Both the position numbers and the translations under genes were made by a program. Positions 1 through 7,978 of a DNA stretch of 12,296 bases are shown here, piece after piece; the stretch's first letter is position 1, and the number at the start of each line of letters is the position of its first letter. Below the pieces are notes generated by a model. It searched no databases and had not been told where the DNA came from. It saw only the letters and a list, made by a program, of their open reading frames with translations. Origin of the DNA: Rickettsiales bacterium (GTDB taxonomy: Bacteria; Pseudomonadota; Alphaproteobacteria; Rickettsiales; Anaplasmataceae); NCBI GenBank assembly GCA_031281335.1, contig JAITFM010000130.1, forward strand, positions 1 through 12,296, read 5' to 3'.

Positions 1-2103
<2,103 letters not shown>

Positions 2104-2142
2104 ATTTAGCAGTAGACGTTTACTGATTACTAAATTTGTTAT

Positions 2143-2150
2143 AGTATAAT
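2143..2150. promoter_or_regulatory. Overlapping -10 boxes of the divergent murC / rlpA promoters
   Basis: The plus strand carries TATAAT at 2145-2150; the minus strand carries TATACT at 2148-2143, so the two -10 hexamers overlap by four bases. Predicted starts are near 2157 (plus) and 2136 (minus), giving leaders of about 33 nt to both rlpA (2190) and murC (2103). No good -35 is visible for the minus direction; the best plus candidate is TTTACT at 2119-2124 with a long 20-bp spacer. The boxes are seen; use as a bidirectional promoter is inferred. Confidence 0.4.
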
Positions 2151-2189
2151 TTAAAATCCTCATGGTATCGAACCCTTTCACTAAATACA

Positions 2190-2864
2190 ATGATAAAAAA
2201 TCTAGCTTTTTTATGCCTAATATTTGTTTTGATAAGTAGTTGCAGTTTTCACAGCAGGTGTAATGATGCCGCAGGCCATTATAAAATTGGCAATAGCTAC
2301 ACAGTAAATGGGGTAACTTATCATCCCAAACACTGTAACCATCACGAAGAAATAGGAGTAGCATCGTGGTATGGGATGGAGGATCATGGTACACTTACAG
2401 CAAACGGTGAAGTGTTTGACCGTAACTCAATTTCCGCAGCGCACAAGACTTTGCCTCTACCCTGCTTTGTTCTTGTCACTAACTTAAAAAATGGAAGGCA
2501 ACTTATCGTAAGAATTAACGATAGAGGGCCATTTGTTAAGGGTAGAATAATAGATCTTTCAGAAAAAGCAGCGAAAATTTTAGGATTCCATGAAGATGGA
2601 TTAACTATGGTGAAAATTACGTATCTAAAAAAAATGTCAAGGCGACTAATACAAAAAACCCCTAATTATAAAAAGCAGTACGAAAAAGAAATGCAGAAAC
2701 GTCACCCAAAACAAAACAGTGCAGAAAGTAGGGGATATGTCGCATTTTTTGAAAATGCTCAAACTGCCAAGGCAGCTGCATCAAAGCTTCGCAATCAAGG
2801 AATAAAAAATGTTAGATTGTTTTTTAAAAACGACCGATATTGCGTGAAAGTGAGTTATAAGTAG
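2190..2864 (+). CDS. rlpA: RlpA-type septal-ring lipoprotein (DPBB domain, probable divergent SPOR domain)
   Basis: RlpA proteins are lipoproteins that bind denuded peptidoglycan; some are lytic transglycosylases acting at division. This 224-residue protein starts with K, a hydrophobic stretch and a lipobox ISSC, with the lipidated Cys at residue 18. The double-psi beta-barrel has the family signatures GVASWYG (56-62), HGTLTANGE (66-74), AAHKTLPLP (83-91) and [17 protein letters not shown] (108-124). A basic linker (150-180) leads to residues 182-222, whose alternating hydrophobic pattern with [10 protein letters not shown] fits a divergent SPOR domain. Divergent from murC, which ties both to cell-envelope synthesis. 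In an organism with a reduced or absent classical cell wall, the substrate may be minimal peptidoglycan; that is inference. DPBB identity is clear, SPOR less so. Confidence 0.93.
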   Translation: MIKNLAFLCLIFVLISSCSFHSRCNDAAGHYKIGNSYTVNGVTYHPKHCNHHEEIGVASWYGMEDHGTLTANGEVFDRNSISAAHKTLPLPCFVLVTNLKNGRQLIVRINDRGPFVKGRIIDLSEKAAKILGFHEDGLTMVKITYLKKMSRRLIQKTPNYKKQYEKEMQKRHPKQNSAESRGYVAFFENAQTAKAAASKLRNQGIKNVRLFFKNDRYCVKVSYK

Positions 2865-2949
2865 TGTATTGAGGGTGTGATGGTTAGATTCTGGAGCACT
2901 GTAAGCGTATAAATTCAAAAGGGTAAGACCACACATCTCAGACCAATAC

Positions 2950-2978
2950 TTGACCTAGAATCCAGGAGTTTTTAAACT
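2950..2978 (+). promoter_or_regulatory. Possible ruvAB promoter
   Basis: TTGACC (2950-2955) is followed after 17 bp by TAAACT (2973-2978), predicting a start near 2985 and a leader of about 15 nt before ruvA. The -10 matches consensus at only four of six positions, and the element overlaps a hairpin. No clear Shine-Dalgarno precedes ruvA. Confidence 0.3.
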
Positions 2979-2986
2979 GGACTCTA
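2956..2986. repeat. Hairpin / small palindromic element just upstream of ruvA
   Basis: TAGAATCCAG (2956-2965) pairs with CTGGACTCTA (2977-2986) with one mismatch in ten, around an 11-nt loop. It ends 13 nt before the ruvA ATG and overlaps the putative ruvA -10. No U-tract follows, so a terminator for rlpA is unlikely. It resembles the 'tagaatccagg'-type palindromic pieces I associate with Wolbachia intergenic repeats; a match elsewhere in the genome would be needed to call it a family. Confidence 0.5.
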
Positions 2987-2999
2987 TACAGTACTGAAA

Positions 3000-3572
3000 A
3001 TGATAGGAAACCTAAGCGGAATAGTCGACGAAGCTCACAGCGATCATATAATCCTGAATGTAAATGATGTTGGCTATATAGTATACCTTTCAGCCAAAAC
3101 CTTAAATGCATGCTCCACTGGAAGTAAAATCAAATTGCTTATTGAAACCTATGCAAATAATAGAGAAAACATTACTCAGCTATATGGTTTCATAAGCAGA
3201 GAAGAGCAGCAGTGCCTGCGCTTACTTGTTAAAGTAAGCGGCGTTAGCTATAAAACTGCGATGTCAATTTTGAGTAAATTAACCCCAGAGCAGTTGTTTT
3301 TGGCAATTATGAATGAAGATAAAGCAACACTCAAGATAAGTGGGCTTGGCTTGAAACTCATTAATCGAATTATTACAGAATTGAGTGGCAAAGTGAGTAA
3401 ATTAGAAATAAATAACAGCAATTTCCATCCAATTAATGAAGATGCCCTTTCAGCATTGATCAATCTTGGATATGAAAAAACGAAAGCTTATGATACTATA
3501 AAAAAATACAAGCCAAACCTGGACACTAAGGAAATTATTCGCATGGCACTTAAGGAGCTTTCAACATTATGA
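3000..3572 (+). CDS. ruvA: Holliday junction branch migration complex subunit RuvA
   Basis: RuvA tetramers bind the four-way junction and load the RuvB motor on opposite arms. The 190-residue length is typical. Residues 1-62 fit the N-terminal OB-fold (MIGNLSGIV start, VGY near 24, LYGF at 61-64). Two helix-hairpin-helix motifs follow: VSGVSYKTA (79-87) and [12 protein letters not shown] (113-124). Residues 147-188 form the C-terminal RuvB-contacting domain ([11 protein letters not shown]). Deviations from the family: the first hairpin has GVS instead of GVG, and the second has KLI where KTA is usual. Its last four bases overlap ruvB (ATGA), so the two are translationally coupled. Confidence 0.95.
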   Translation: MIGNLSGIVDEAHSDHIILNVNDVGYIVYLSAKTLNACSTGSKIKLLIETYANNRENITQLYGFISREEQQCLRLLVKVSGVSYKTAMSILSKLTPEQLFLAIMNEDKATLKISGLGLKLINRIITELSGKVSKLEINNSNFHPINEDALSALINLGYEKTKAYDTIKKYKPNLDTKEIIRMALKELSTL

Positions 3573-4549
3573 AGTCAATATCATGTGGCAAAGAATATGC
3601 TGAAGATGCGCGTAATGTAAACATCAGGCCTGAACAACTTGATGATTTTGTTGGGCAAAAAGATTTAATACAAAATTTAAAAGTATTTATAAATGCCGCA
3701 AAGACGAGAACTGAAGCTTTGGATCATGTTTTACTACACGGTCCTCCAGGGCTTGGCAAAACAACCTTAGCACAAATTGTCTCTAAGGAGTTAAGGGTTA
3801 GCTTTCGCGCGACCTCTGGTCCTTTACTTAACAAAGCTGGAGATTTAGCTGCAGTGCTCACCACTTTAAATGCAAAAGATGTCTTATTTATCGATGAAAT
3901 CCATAGGTTAAATCGCAGTATTGAAGAAGTCTTATACACCGCCATGGAAGACTTTTGCCTAGACATATTGGTAGGCGAAGGCCCATCCACTCGCACTTTA
4001 AGGATAGATTTGCCACCATTTACGTTGATTGGAGCAACAACACGGCTTGGACTGCTTTCTGCACCGCTGAGGGATCGTTTTGGCATTCCTTTGCACCTTG
4101 AATTTTATTCTTTTGAGGAATTGGTTGACATTATAAAAAGAGGCGCAAGAGTTCTTTCTGCTGAAATCGAAGAGGGTGCCATACGGGAAATTGCCTGCCG
4201 TGCACGCGGCACTCCAAGAATTGCTTTGAGGTTACTCAGAAGAATAAGAGATTTTGTTGAAGCGGAAGATGATAAAAAAATTACCTACGAAATTGCTGAC
4301 TCTGCGCTATCAAAATTGGGCATAGATAAGGTGGGATTAAATAAATTAGATATGGATTATCTAAGATTTTTATTCAACACCTCAGGACCTGTTGGAATTG
4401 ACACCATATCTATCGCGTTATCTGAAGATGCTGGCAATATTGAAGAAACAGTAGAACCTTATTTAATCAAAATCAGTTTTGTAAAGCGCACACCAAGAGG
4501 ACGTGTTTTAACCGATCAAGCAAAGGAGTATTTGAGCCTTCAATATTAA
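3569..4549 (+). CDS. ruvB: Holliday junction branch migration DNA helicase RuvB
   Basis: RuvB is the hexameric AAA+ motor that drives branch migration with RuvA and positions the junction for RuvC. The 326-residue protein carries every expected element: [11 protein letters not shown] (20-30), Walker A GPPGLGKT (58-65), Walker B FIDEIH (107-112), sensor 1 GATTR (155-159), the arginine-finger segment PLRDRFG (166-172), [13 protein letters not shown] (sensor 2 region), and a C-terminal winged helix ending with TPRGRVLT. The start ATG overlaps the ruvA stop. No ruvC is visible nearby, as is common when ruvAB form a two-gene operon. Intact, with no odd residues. Confidence 0.98.
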   Translation: MKSISCGKEYAEDARNVNIRPEQLDDFVGQKDLIQNLKVFINAAKTRTEALDHVLLHGPPGLGKTTLAQIVSKELRVSFRATSGPLLNKAGDLAAVLTTLNAKDVLFIDEIHRLNRSIEEVLYTAMEDFCLDILVGEGPSTRTLRIDLPPFTLIGATTRLGLLSAPLRDRFGIPLHLEFYSFEELVDIIKRGARVLSAEIEEGAIREIACRARGTPRIALRLLRRIRDFVEAEDDKKITYEIADSALSKLGIDKVGLNKLDMDYLRFLFNTSGPVGIDTISIALSEDAGNIEETVEPYLIKISFVKRTPRGRVLTDQAKEYLSLQY

Positions 4550-4582
4550 ATAGCTTTTCTGCCATAATTATTGTTGACTAAT

Positions 4583-4591
4583 TGATATAAT
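4583..4591 (+). promoter_or_regulatory. Extended -10 promoter element
   Basis: TGATATAAT is an exact extended -10 (TGn-TATAAT) on the plus strand, with a predicted start near 4598, about 33 nt before the ATG at 4631. No convincing -35 is seen at 17 bp, as is acceptable for extended -10 promoters. TTGACT at 4574 lies too close to serve as its -35. Confidence 0.5.
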
Positions 4592-4620
4592 GCTATATGC
4601 TGGTATTGTTCGTTGAAAAT

Positions 4621-4627
4621 GGAGGGG
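4621..4627 (+). promoter_or_regulatory. Strong Shine-Dalgarno that fixes the start at 4631
   Basis: GGAGGGG lies 3-9 bases before ATG 4631. It is the best ribosome-binding site in the window and argues against the in-frame TTG 4613 and ATG 4619 upstream. Confidence 0.7.
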
Positions 4628-4630
4628 TAT

Positions 4631-4951
4631 ATGTTAGACAAGATCAGAGAATTCTGTGGAGCTATTTATTCTGCAATTAAGGATAAAGTTAAAAGTCCTT
4701 ACGCACCTGTGGTCGAAGGGCCTTCTTCTGATAACACAACTTCAAAGTCGAGTGAAAAAAAGTCAGAAGAGCATCTTGTCCTTCTAAATAGTGAAGCAAG
4801 GGTAAGCGATAGTCCTGATGCACCTGTAACAGAAGGACTTTCTGGTGATTTAAGCACTCAAGATATACCTAAATCAACATCGGATAAAAACAAACATAAA
4901 TACATCATTCTTAATGATGAGGAAGCATGGAGTAGATTCTTTGCGTTGTAG
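4631..4951 (+). CDS. Hypothetical protein with internal tandem repeat; 5' part of a probably broken gene
   Basis: No known family recognised. With the start set by GGAGGGG, the ORF encodes 106 residues. It opens with an amphipathic-looking stretch (LDKIREFCGAIYSAIKDKVK), then low-complexity Ser/Lys/Glu-rich sequence made of two copies of a ~39-residue unit: S-P-Y-A-P-V-V-E-G...LVLLNSEARVS and S-P-D-A-P-V-T-E-G...YIILNDEEAWS. It stops at TAG 4949-4951, while another frame, open from 4854, continues directly into the next ORF. The simplest reading is a one-base insertion between 4854 and 4951 in a longer gene. Alternatively it is a genuine short protein. No signal peptide. Its own promoter and RBS look intact, so a truncated product is likely made. 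Confidence 0.6.
   Translation: MLDKIREFCGAIYSAIKDKVKSPYAPVVEGPSSDNTTSKSSEKKSEEHLVLLNSEARVSDSPDAPVTEGLSGDLSTQDIPKSTSDKNKHKYIILNDEEAWSRFFAL
4694..4936 (+). repeat. Tandem coding repeat, period 117 bp (39 codons), two copies
   Basis: Copy 1 begins at 4694 and copy 2 at 4811, exactly 117 bp later, so the frame is kept. The first 39 bases of the copies (4694-4732 and 4811-4849) agree at about three quarters of positions, and both units end with an acidic (L/I)LN-(S/D)-E motif. The middle parts have diverged and differ by a few codons. This looks like an old in-frame duplication. Confidence 0.65.
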
Positions 4952-5438
4952 AACCAACCCTTCTACTAATACCACTAACAAGAGAAAACTAGAACCTTAC
5001 GTTCATAAAGATAGTGATGGTACATATAAGTATACTACTCGGGGTGAAAATAAATATAAAGGTAAGGACATTAGGGGCAAAGTTGCTGAATGCATTAAGC
5101 AAGAGATATCTGAAAATGCAAAAAATAATACTGTAAAATTTATAAGACTGAAAGAAGCAAAATTTGCTTCCATGAATGAAAATGGTATTGTTGAGCCTTC
5201 AGTAAGAATTATGCTGGGTGATAATAGCAAAGAGATAAATATGGTTGATATTCTAAGTAGTGATGTGTGTAAAAAATGTCACGTAAGAGCAGTTACATTG
5301 ATGCCGCCTACTGATGATCAATCTGAAAAAAGAGGAATACGTTGCCGAATTGATAATGATGGAAAAAGAATTTATGAAGTGGCTAATGGGTCATATGAAA
5401 TGACTCTGAAGTGGTATGTTGAAGGAAATAGAGTGTAA
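4914..5438 (+). CDS. Hypothetical protein fragment; middle part of the broken gene
   Basis: Not recognised as any family. The frame (open from 4854; first ATG 4914) gives up to 174 residues but has no Shine-Dalgarno, and its first ATG lies 38 bp inside the preceding ORF. This fits a continuation after frameshift better than an independent gene. It starts polar (Thr/Asn/Lys), then has a mixed alpha/beta-looking region from about residue 50, with CKKC near residue 118 and a further Cys in GIRCRIDND. The end (EMTLKWYVEGN) runs into the next ORF, which overlaps by 23 bp in the +1 frame. Soluble, no membrane segments. Confidence is in the reading frame being or having been coding, not in a separate gene. 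Confidence 0.5.
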   Translation: MMRKHGVDSLRCRTNPSTNTTNKRKLEPYVHKDSDGTYKYTTRGENKYKGKDIRGKVAECIKQEISENAKNNTVKFIRLKEAKFASMNENGIVEPSVRIMLGDNSKEINMVDILSSDVCKKCHVRAVTLMPPTDDQSEKRGIRCRIDNDGKRIYEVANGSYEMTLKWYVEGNRV

Positions 5439-5688
5439 AGTTAGAATTCTCATTAGTGATGATGGTTCCATAAAACTTGTTGAGGGCAACGGCGTAACTG
5501 AAGAACAGTTACTTACACATAAAGAGGTAAAAGTGGGAAGGCAATATGAATTAAAATCTTTACATGAGGCGTTAGCATCGCAGTTGCAACAAACACAACC
5601 GGAAAGTACTGAAACAGTGAAGGTTTTACCGCAACTGACAAACATAAACACGCCACAACAACAAGCTCCTGCTGCTCAAGCCAAGTAG
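5416..5688 (+). CDS. Hypothetical protein fragment; 3' part of the broken gene, followed by an in-frame amber
   Basis: The frame encodes 90 residues from ATG 5416, again without a clear RBS. CKVRILISDDGSIKLVEGNGV reads as a strand-rich continuation of the preceding fragment, and LHEALASQLQQTQPESTE leads to a Gln/Pro/Ala-rich tail. After TAG 5686-5688 the same frame continues for 41 codons to TGA 5812-5814, starting VKFQPNPNGNG and ending inside a dispersed repeat. The Pro-rich character is kept across the TAG, suggesting that the original protein extended further and was closed by the repeat. Together with the two ORFs upstream, the span 4631-5814 would make one protein of roughly 390 residues after two one-base corrections and one amber reversal. 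Confidence 0.45.
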   Translation: MLKEIECKVRILISDDGSIKLVEGNGVTEEQLLTHKEVKVGRQYELKSLHEALASQLQQTQPESTETVKVLPQLTNINTPQQQAPAAQAK

Positions 5689-5755
5689 GTGAAATTTCAA
5701 CCAAATCCCAATGGTAATGGACAAATTAAAGGTACCGTTTTGCCAGTTAACAATG

Positions 5756-5823
5756 TTGTCATCCCAGCGCCTCCTTTTCTTGTCATCCCAGTGCTCGACA
5801 CTTGTATTAAGTGACAAAAGCAC
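5756..5823. repeat. Dispersed-repeat remnant: two GTCATCCCAG units and a hairpin
   Basis: TTGTCATCCCAG followed by N-GC occurs at 5756-5770 and 5780-5794, a 24-bp period with 14 of 15 bases equal. The second unit continues as gtgctcgacac and then folds: outer GTGC (5791-5794) with GCAC (5820-5823), inner CACTT (5799-5803) with AAGTG (5809-5813). From memory, 'GTCATCCCAGTGCT-GACAC' is a very common intergenic repeat in Wolbachia genomes. Here it sits at, and supplies the last codons of, the read-through frame of the broken gene. Confidence 0.6.
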
Positions 5824-5917
5824 AGTATAAAACAAGGCGTGTTATGTTTAATTTTTGCAGCATGGACACTGCATGTCTTTATAATTTTTTGTCTACATTA
5901 GCTGAGCCTCGCTTATT

Positions 5918-5999
5918 AAGCGGTGTAAGAGAGAATCGGACGCCAAGTTTTTGAGAGAACAGTAAACAACTCACATTGCGGGGTTTCTTTTGTCTTTTT
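5918..5999 (+). repeat. Diverged direct repeat, copy 1
   Basis: Shares with 6121-6187 the ordered blocks AAGCG, ACGCCAAGTT (5940-5949) and TTCTTTTG (5985-5992) followed by a T-rich end. Spacing between the last two blocks is 45 bp here and 34 bp in copy 2. The block order supports common origin; the intervening bases align poorly. Confidence 0.4.
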
Positions 6000-6004
6000 T
6001 TAAA

Positions 6005-6026
6005 ATTAGTTAAAATTTTAACTAAT
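6005..6026. repeat. Perfect 22-bp palindrome without a loop
   Basis: ATTAGTTAAAA (6005-6015) is directly followed by its exact complement (6016-6026). On the plus strand CTCATTTTTTT follows; on the minus strand TTTTAAAAAAAG follows. It could be a weak bidirectional terminator or a dimeric-protein operator. The stem is almost all A:T, which disfavours strong intrinsic termination. Confidence 0.55.
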
Positions 6027-6051
6027 CTCATTTTTTTCACAAAAAAATTGC

Positions 6052-6080
6052 TTGACAAGTTTCAACGTTTCCCTTATCAT
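6052..6080 (+). promoter_or_regulatory. Sigma70-type promoter reading into a non-coding region
   Basis: TTGACA (6052-6057), 17-bp spacer, TATCAT (6075-6080): a perfect -35 and a -10 with five of six matches. Predicted start is near 6087. No gene follows on this strand before the 3' end of the oppositely oriented esterase gene, so the product would be a short RNA or antisense to that gene. Confidence 0.5.
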
Positions 6081-6092
6081 GAATTATGGGTA

Positions 6093-6122
6093 TTTATAAT
6101 CCCAAGGTCAGCTACTTGTCAA
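6093..6122 (-). promoter_or_regulatory. Opposing promoter in the same inverted repeat
   Basis: On the minus strand TTGACA (6122-6117) is followed after 18 bp by TATAAA (6098-6093), predicting a start near 6086. The two promoters overlap completely, so binding of polymerase to one should exclude the other. The transcript would run leftward through the 22-bp palindrome. Confidence 0.35.
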
Positions 6123-6187
6123 GCGTATAGGACATTAACGCCAAGTTCCTAAAATAGATATTGACCAGGGCTTCTTTTGCCTTGTAT
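6121..6187 (+). repeat. Diverged direct repeat, copy 2
   Basis: Counterpart of 5918-5999: AAGCG (6121-6125), ACGCCAAGTT (6138-6147), TTCTTTTG (6172-6179), then CCTTGTATTTA. It lies immediately downstream of the plus-strand promoter at 6052-6080, so it would be within any RNA made from it. Confidence 0.4.
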
Positions 6188-6231
6188 TTACCTGGATGAC
6201 ATCTCCCCGGTAAAGATTACACTTCCAAATA

Positions 6232-6257
6232 GGTATACCTGGTTATAAGAGTATACC
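6232..6257 (-). terminator. Hairpin at the 3' end of the esterase gene
   Basis: GGTATAC (6232-6238) and GTATACC (6251-6257) form a perfect 7-bp stem over a 12-nt loop and span the stop codon of the minus-strand esterase gene. On that strand the stem is followed by TATTT, a poor U-tract. A weak terminator or 3'-end stabiliser is possible. Confidence 0.3.
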
Positions 6258-7270
6258 CTCTTGTTTAGCACTAATTAACTCATATTCATCGCCTTTAATC
6301 AACTCGTATACTTCATTACCAACTTCGTGGTGAGGTTCTGCAGTTGGGTGGAAATAATCAAAAAAGAAATGACTCTCTAGTGTTTCTTTGCTACACCCAG
6401 GATTATAGTGAGCGTCAAGTTTTCCTTTGAATACCAGCTTTGAGAGTATTTTTATATTTTCTTTAAGTCCCCCAAGTTGGTCTGCAACATCCGATATACA
6501 CGCATCTTGATAATTTAAACCTCTGCTCTTATATTCACCGAGCATGTTTTTCATTTTAGAATTAAGGTCGAATGTTTTTATTTCAAGATCTGTACTTTTC
6601 TTCATGTTATCCAAGCCATTGGCTAATTTTACATTGAAGCTCTCTGTGAGTTTTGCAGCCAGCTCTTTTGCTTCTTTATTTTTATTGAAAGCTGGTATTA
6701 AACCAATGTCAGGCGCATTTGCAACAACCACGTGTTTGACACCATGTTCGTTTAGAACCCTAAGTGCATTACATACTTCACTAACTGCTTGTTCCATTAT
6801 TTCTTCCCCTTTAGTATCGTCATAAGCGGTAGCAACCATGATGTCATTTCCGCCAATCATGATGAAAAATAAATCTTCTTTACCTATGTCTGGATGATGC
6901 TTAATTACCGCATCTAGTTGGTTAGCTAAACGAAATTTATTGAAGAAATAGGAATAAATGGGATCAGAAATTTCAGATGCTGCTGCATATGAAACTGCAT
7001 AGTTTTGGCCTTGCTGTTCGTGACATTTACCAAGAAATGAGTAACTCCATCCAGGTTTAAACTCTTCTAAATCTAAATATTTTGCTACGTATTCAACAGC
7101 AACAGGGCCATTGCTGAAAGATCTTCCTTGATAAAAAGGGTCATCAAATTTCACATTTTTTGCAAAGGAGAATGTTTCTAAAATTCCATAAAGTGCACCA
7201 TTATCAGATAAACTGTCACCTAGAATATAAAGGTTTTTATATTTAAAATTGTGTTATTTTTGTTTGCCAT
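6243..7270 (-). pseudogene. GDSL/SGNH-family esterase or lipase, frameshifted near its N-terminus
   Basis: SGNH hydrolases cleave ester bonds with a Ser-Asp-His triad. The minus-strand ATG at 7270 reads MANKNNTILNIK and then meets a stop. One extra A in the A-tract complementary to 7234-7238 (A5 to A6) joins it to NLYILGDSLSDNG and an uninterrupted frame, for 342 residues in all. Motifs in the repaired protein: block I GDSL with catalytic Ser20, block III GGND with Asn142, block V DYFHP with Asp305 and His308. As it stands, the only start after the lesion is GTG 7154, giving 303 residues without the catalytic Ser. No signal peptide is seen. It resembles the thermolabile haemolysin/phospholipase-like branch, which is only a guess from the GDSLSDNG block. 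Could be a pseudogene, a phase-variable tract, or a sequencing error. Confidence 0.85.
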
Positions 7271-7426
7271 GATGTTTAAGCTAATGTACGATCGTGTTGT
7301 TTAACATGAGATCCATAAAAAAAAGTAAAGAATAGTAGTTAGGTTATACAATTTTTTTGCAGCTTCTCATATAAAATTTGCTTTTCATAACAAGAGCACC
7401 TATGCTCCAAGTTTAAAGTAAAACTA

Positions 7427-7978
7427 ATGCTACAGAAAAATTTCTTAATATGGTTATTAGTATCTCTGTTTTATGCATATCAATACATATTGCGTGTAAT
7501 TCCAAATGTTGTAGTTCCTGAATTGATGGTAAGGTTTAATATAGAAACAACAGACATAGGACAATTTGGCGGACTATACTATGTAGGTTATGTGTTAGCG
7601 CATATTCCTGTGGGTATTCTTCTGGATAGATTTGGTTCCAAAATTATCGTACCTGCTTGTATTATGCTGACATCTTTAGGTGCTTTGCCTTTAGTTAGTT
7701 CTAACAATTGGAGTTATTCTATTGTTGGGAGAGTAGTTACTGGTATTGGATCTTCTGCTTCAGCACTCGGACTCTTTAAAATAATCAGCATCTACTACCG
7801 TAGAGAAAAATTTGCCATGATGTTCAGCATATCGGTTATTATTGGCATTTCAGGTGGTGTATTTGCCACCAAACCACTACATGTCTTATTTGATAAATTT
7901 GGATGGGATTATGTACTGACTGTATGTATAATATTTGGACTATTGCTTGCTTTAACTACCTTATATATCTATACCTAA
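7427..7978 (+). CDS. MFS transporter, N-terminal half (six TM segments), ends at a frameshift
   Basis: Major facilitator proteins have 12 helices and move small solutes across the inner membrane. This 183-residue ORF carries helices 1-6, beginning FLIWLLVSLFYAYQYILRV, and the loop 2-3 signature GILLDRFGSK (63-72, matching G-x-L-a-D-r-f-G-r-k). The frame ends LALTTLYIYT at TAA 7976-7978. Removing one base near 7970 in the TATATATCTATA run gives LYIIPKVGTSGEKLNIKS and continues into the C-terminal half. Repaired, the protein would have 406 residues, standard for the family. No strong RBS precedes ATG 7427. Divergent from the esterase gene, with 156 bp between their starts. The substrate cannot be told. 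An isolated N-half is probably non-functional. Confidence 0.85.
   Translation: MLQKNFLIWLLVSLFYAYQYILRVIPNVVVPELMVRFNIETTDIGQFGGLYYVGYVLAHIPVGILLDRFGSKIIVPACIMLTSLGALPLVSSNNWSYSIVGRVVTGIGSSASALGLFKIISIYYRREKFAMMFSISVIIGISGGVFATKPLHVLFDKFGWDYVLTVCIIFGLLLALTTLYIYT

Larger units (their letters stand above)
6050..6124. repeat. 75-bp unit bounded by 11-bp perfect inverted repeats
   Basis: GCTTGACAAGT (6050-6060) and its exact complement ACTTGTCAAGC (6114-6124) enclose 53 bp. Each arm contains a consensus TTGACA reading inward. No target-site duplication is apparent, so a mobile-element reading is unsupported; paired promoters or a dyad for a regulator are the alternatives. Confidence 0.6.
5815..6242. 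other. Non-coding region with palindromes, diverged repeats and promoter-like sites
   Basis: No protein gene is supported in these 428 bases. The stretch holds CGCTTA-T-TAAGCG (5910-5922), two related segments sharing ACGCCAAGTT and TTCTTTTG, a perfect 22-bp AT-rich palindrome (6005-6026), a promoter on each strand inside an 11-bp inverted repeat (6050-6124), and hairpins TTTACC/GGTAAA (6187-6214) and GGTATAC/GTATACC (6232-6257). One or two small RNAs could start near 6086. Nothing resembles tRNA, tmRNA, RNase P RNA or 4.5S RNA. Confidence 0.6.

Noticed and set aside
2104..2394. N-terminal extension of the murC frame back to 2394
   Set aside because: The extra 97 residues overlap rlpA on the other strand and match nothing in MurC; the region is promoter and rlpA coding sequence.
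3248..4086. Antisense ORFs inside ruvA and ruvB, and similar ORFs opposite murC, htpG, eno and the esterase
   Set aside because: They are frame shadows of well-identified genes, with no RBS or family features.
5756..5794. CRISPR-like direct repeats
   Set aside because: Only two 15-bp units with a 24-bp period, and part of a palindromic intergenic repeat; no array.
5843..5954. 36-codon ORF starting at ATG 5843
   Set aside because: Short, no RBS, contains a palindrome and part of a repeat; not protein-like.
6050..6124. Small transposon-like element (MITE)
   Set aside because: Inverted repeats are present, but no target-site duplication or second copy is visible here.
6086..6130. 14-codon ORF right after the 6052 promoter
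   Set aside because: Its ATG coincides with the predicted transcription start and has no RBS.
5815..6242. tRNA, tmRNA or other housekeeping RNA
   Set aside because: No cloverleaf, TTCGANTC arm or CCA end, and no conserved RNA core recognised on either strand; the same holds for 9736-10153.
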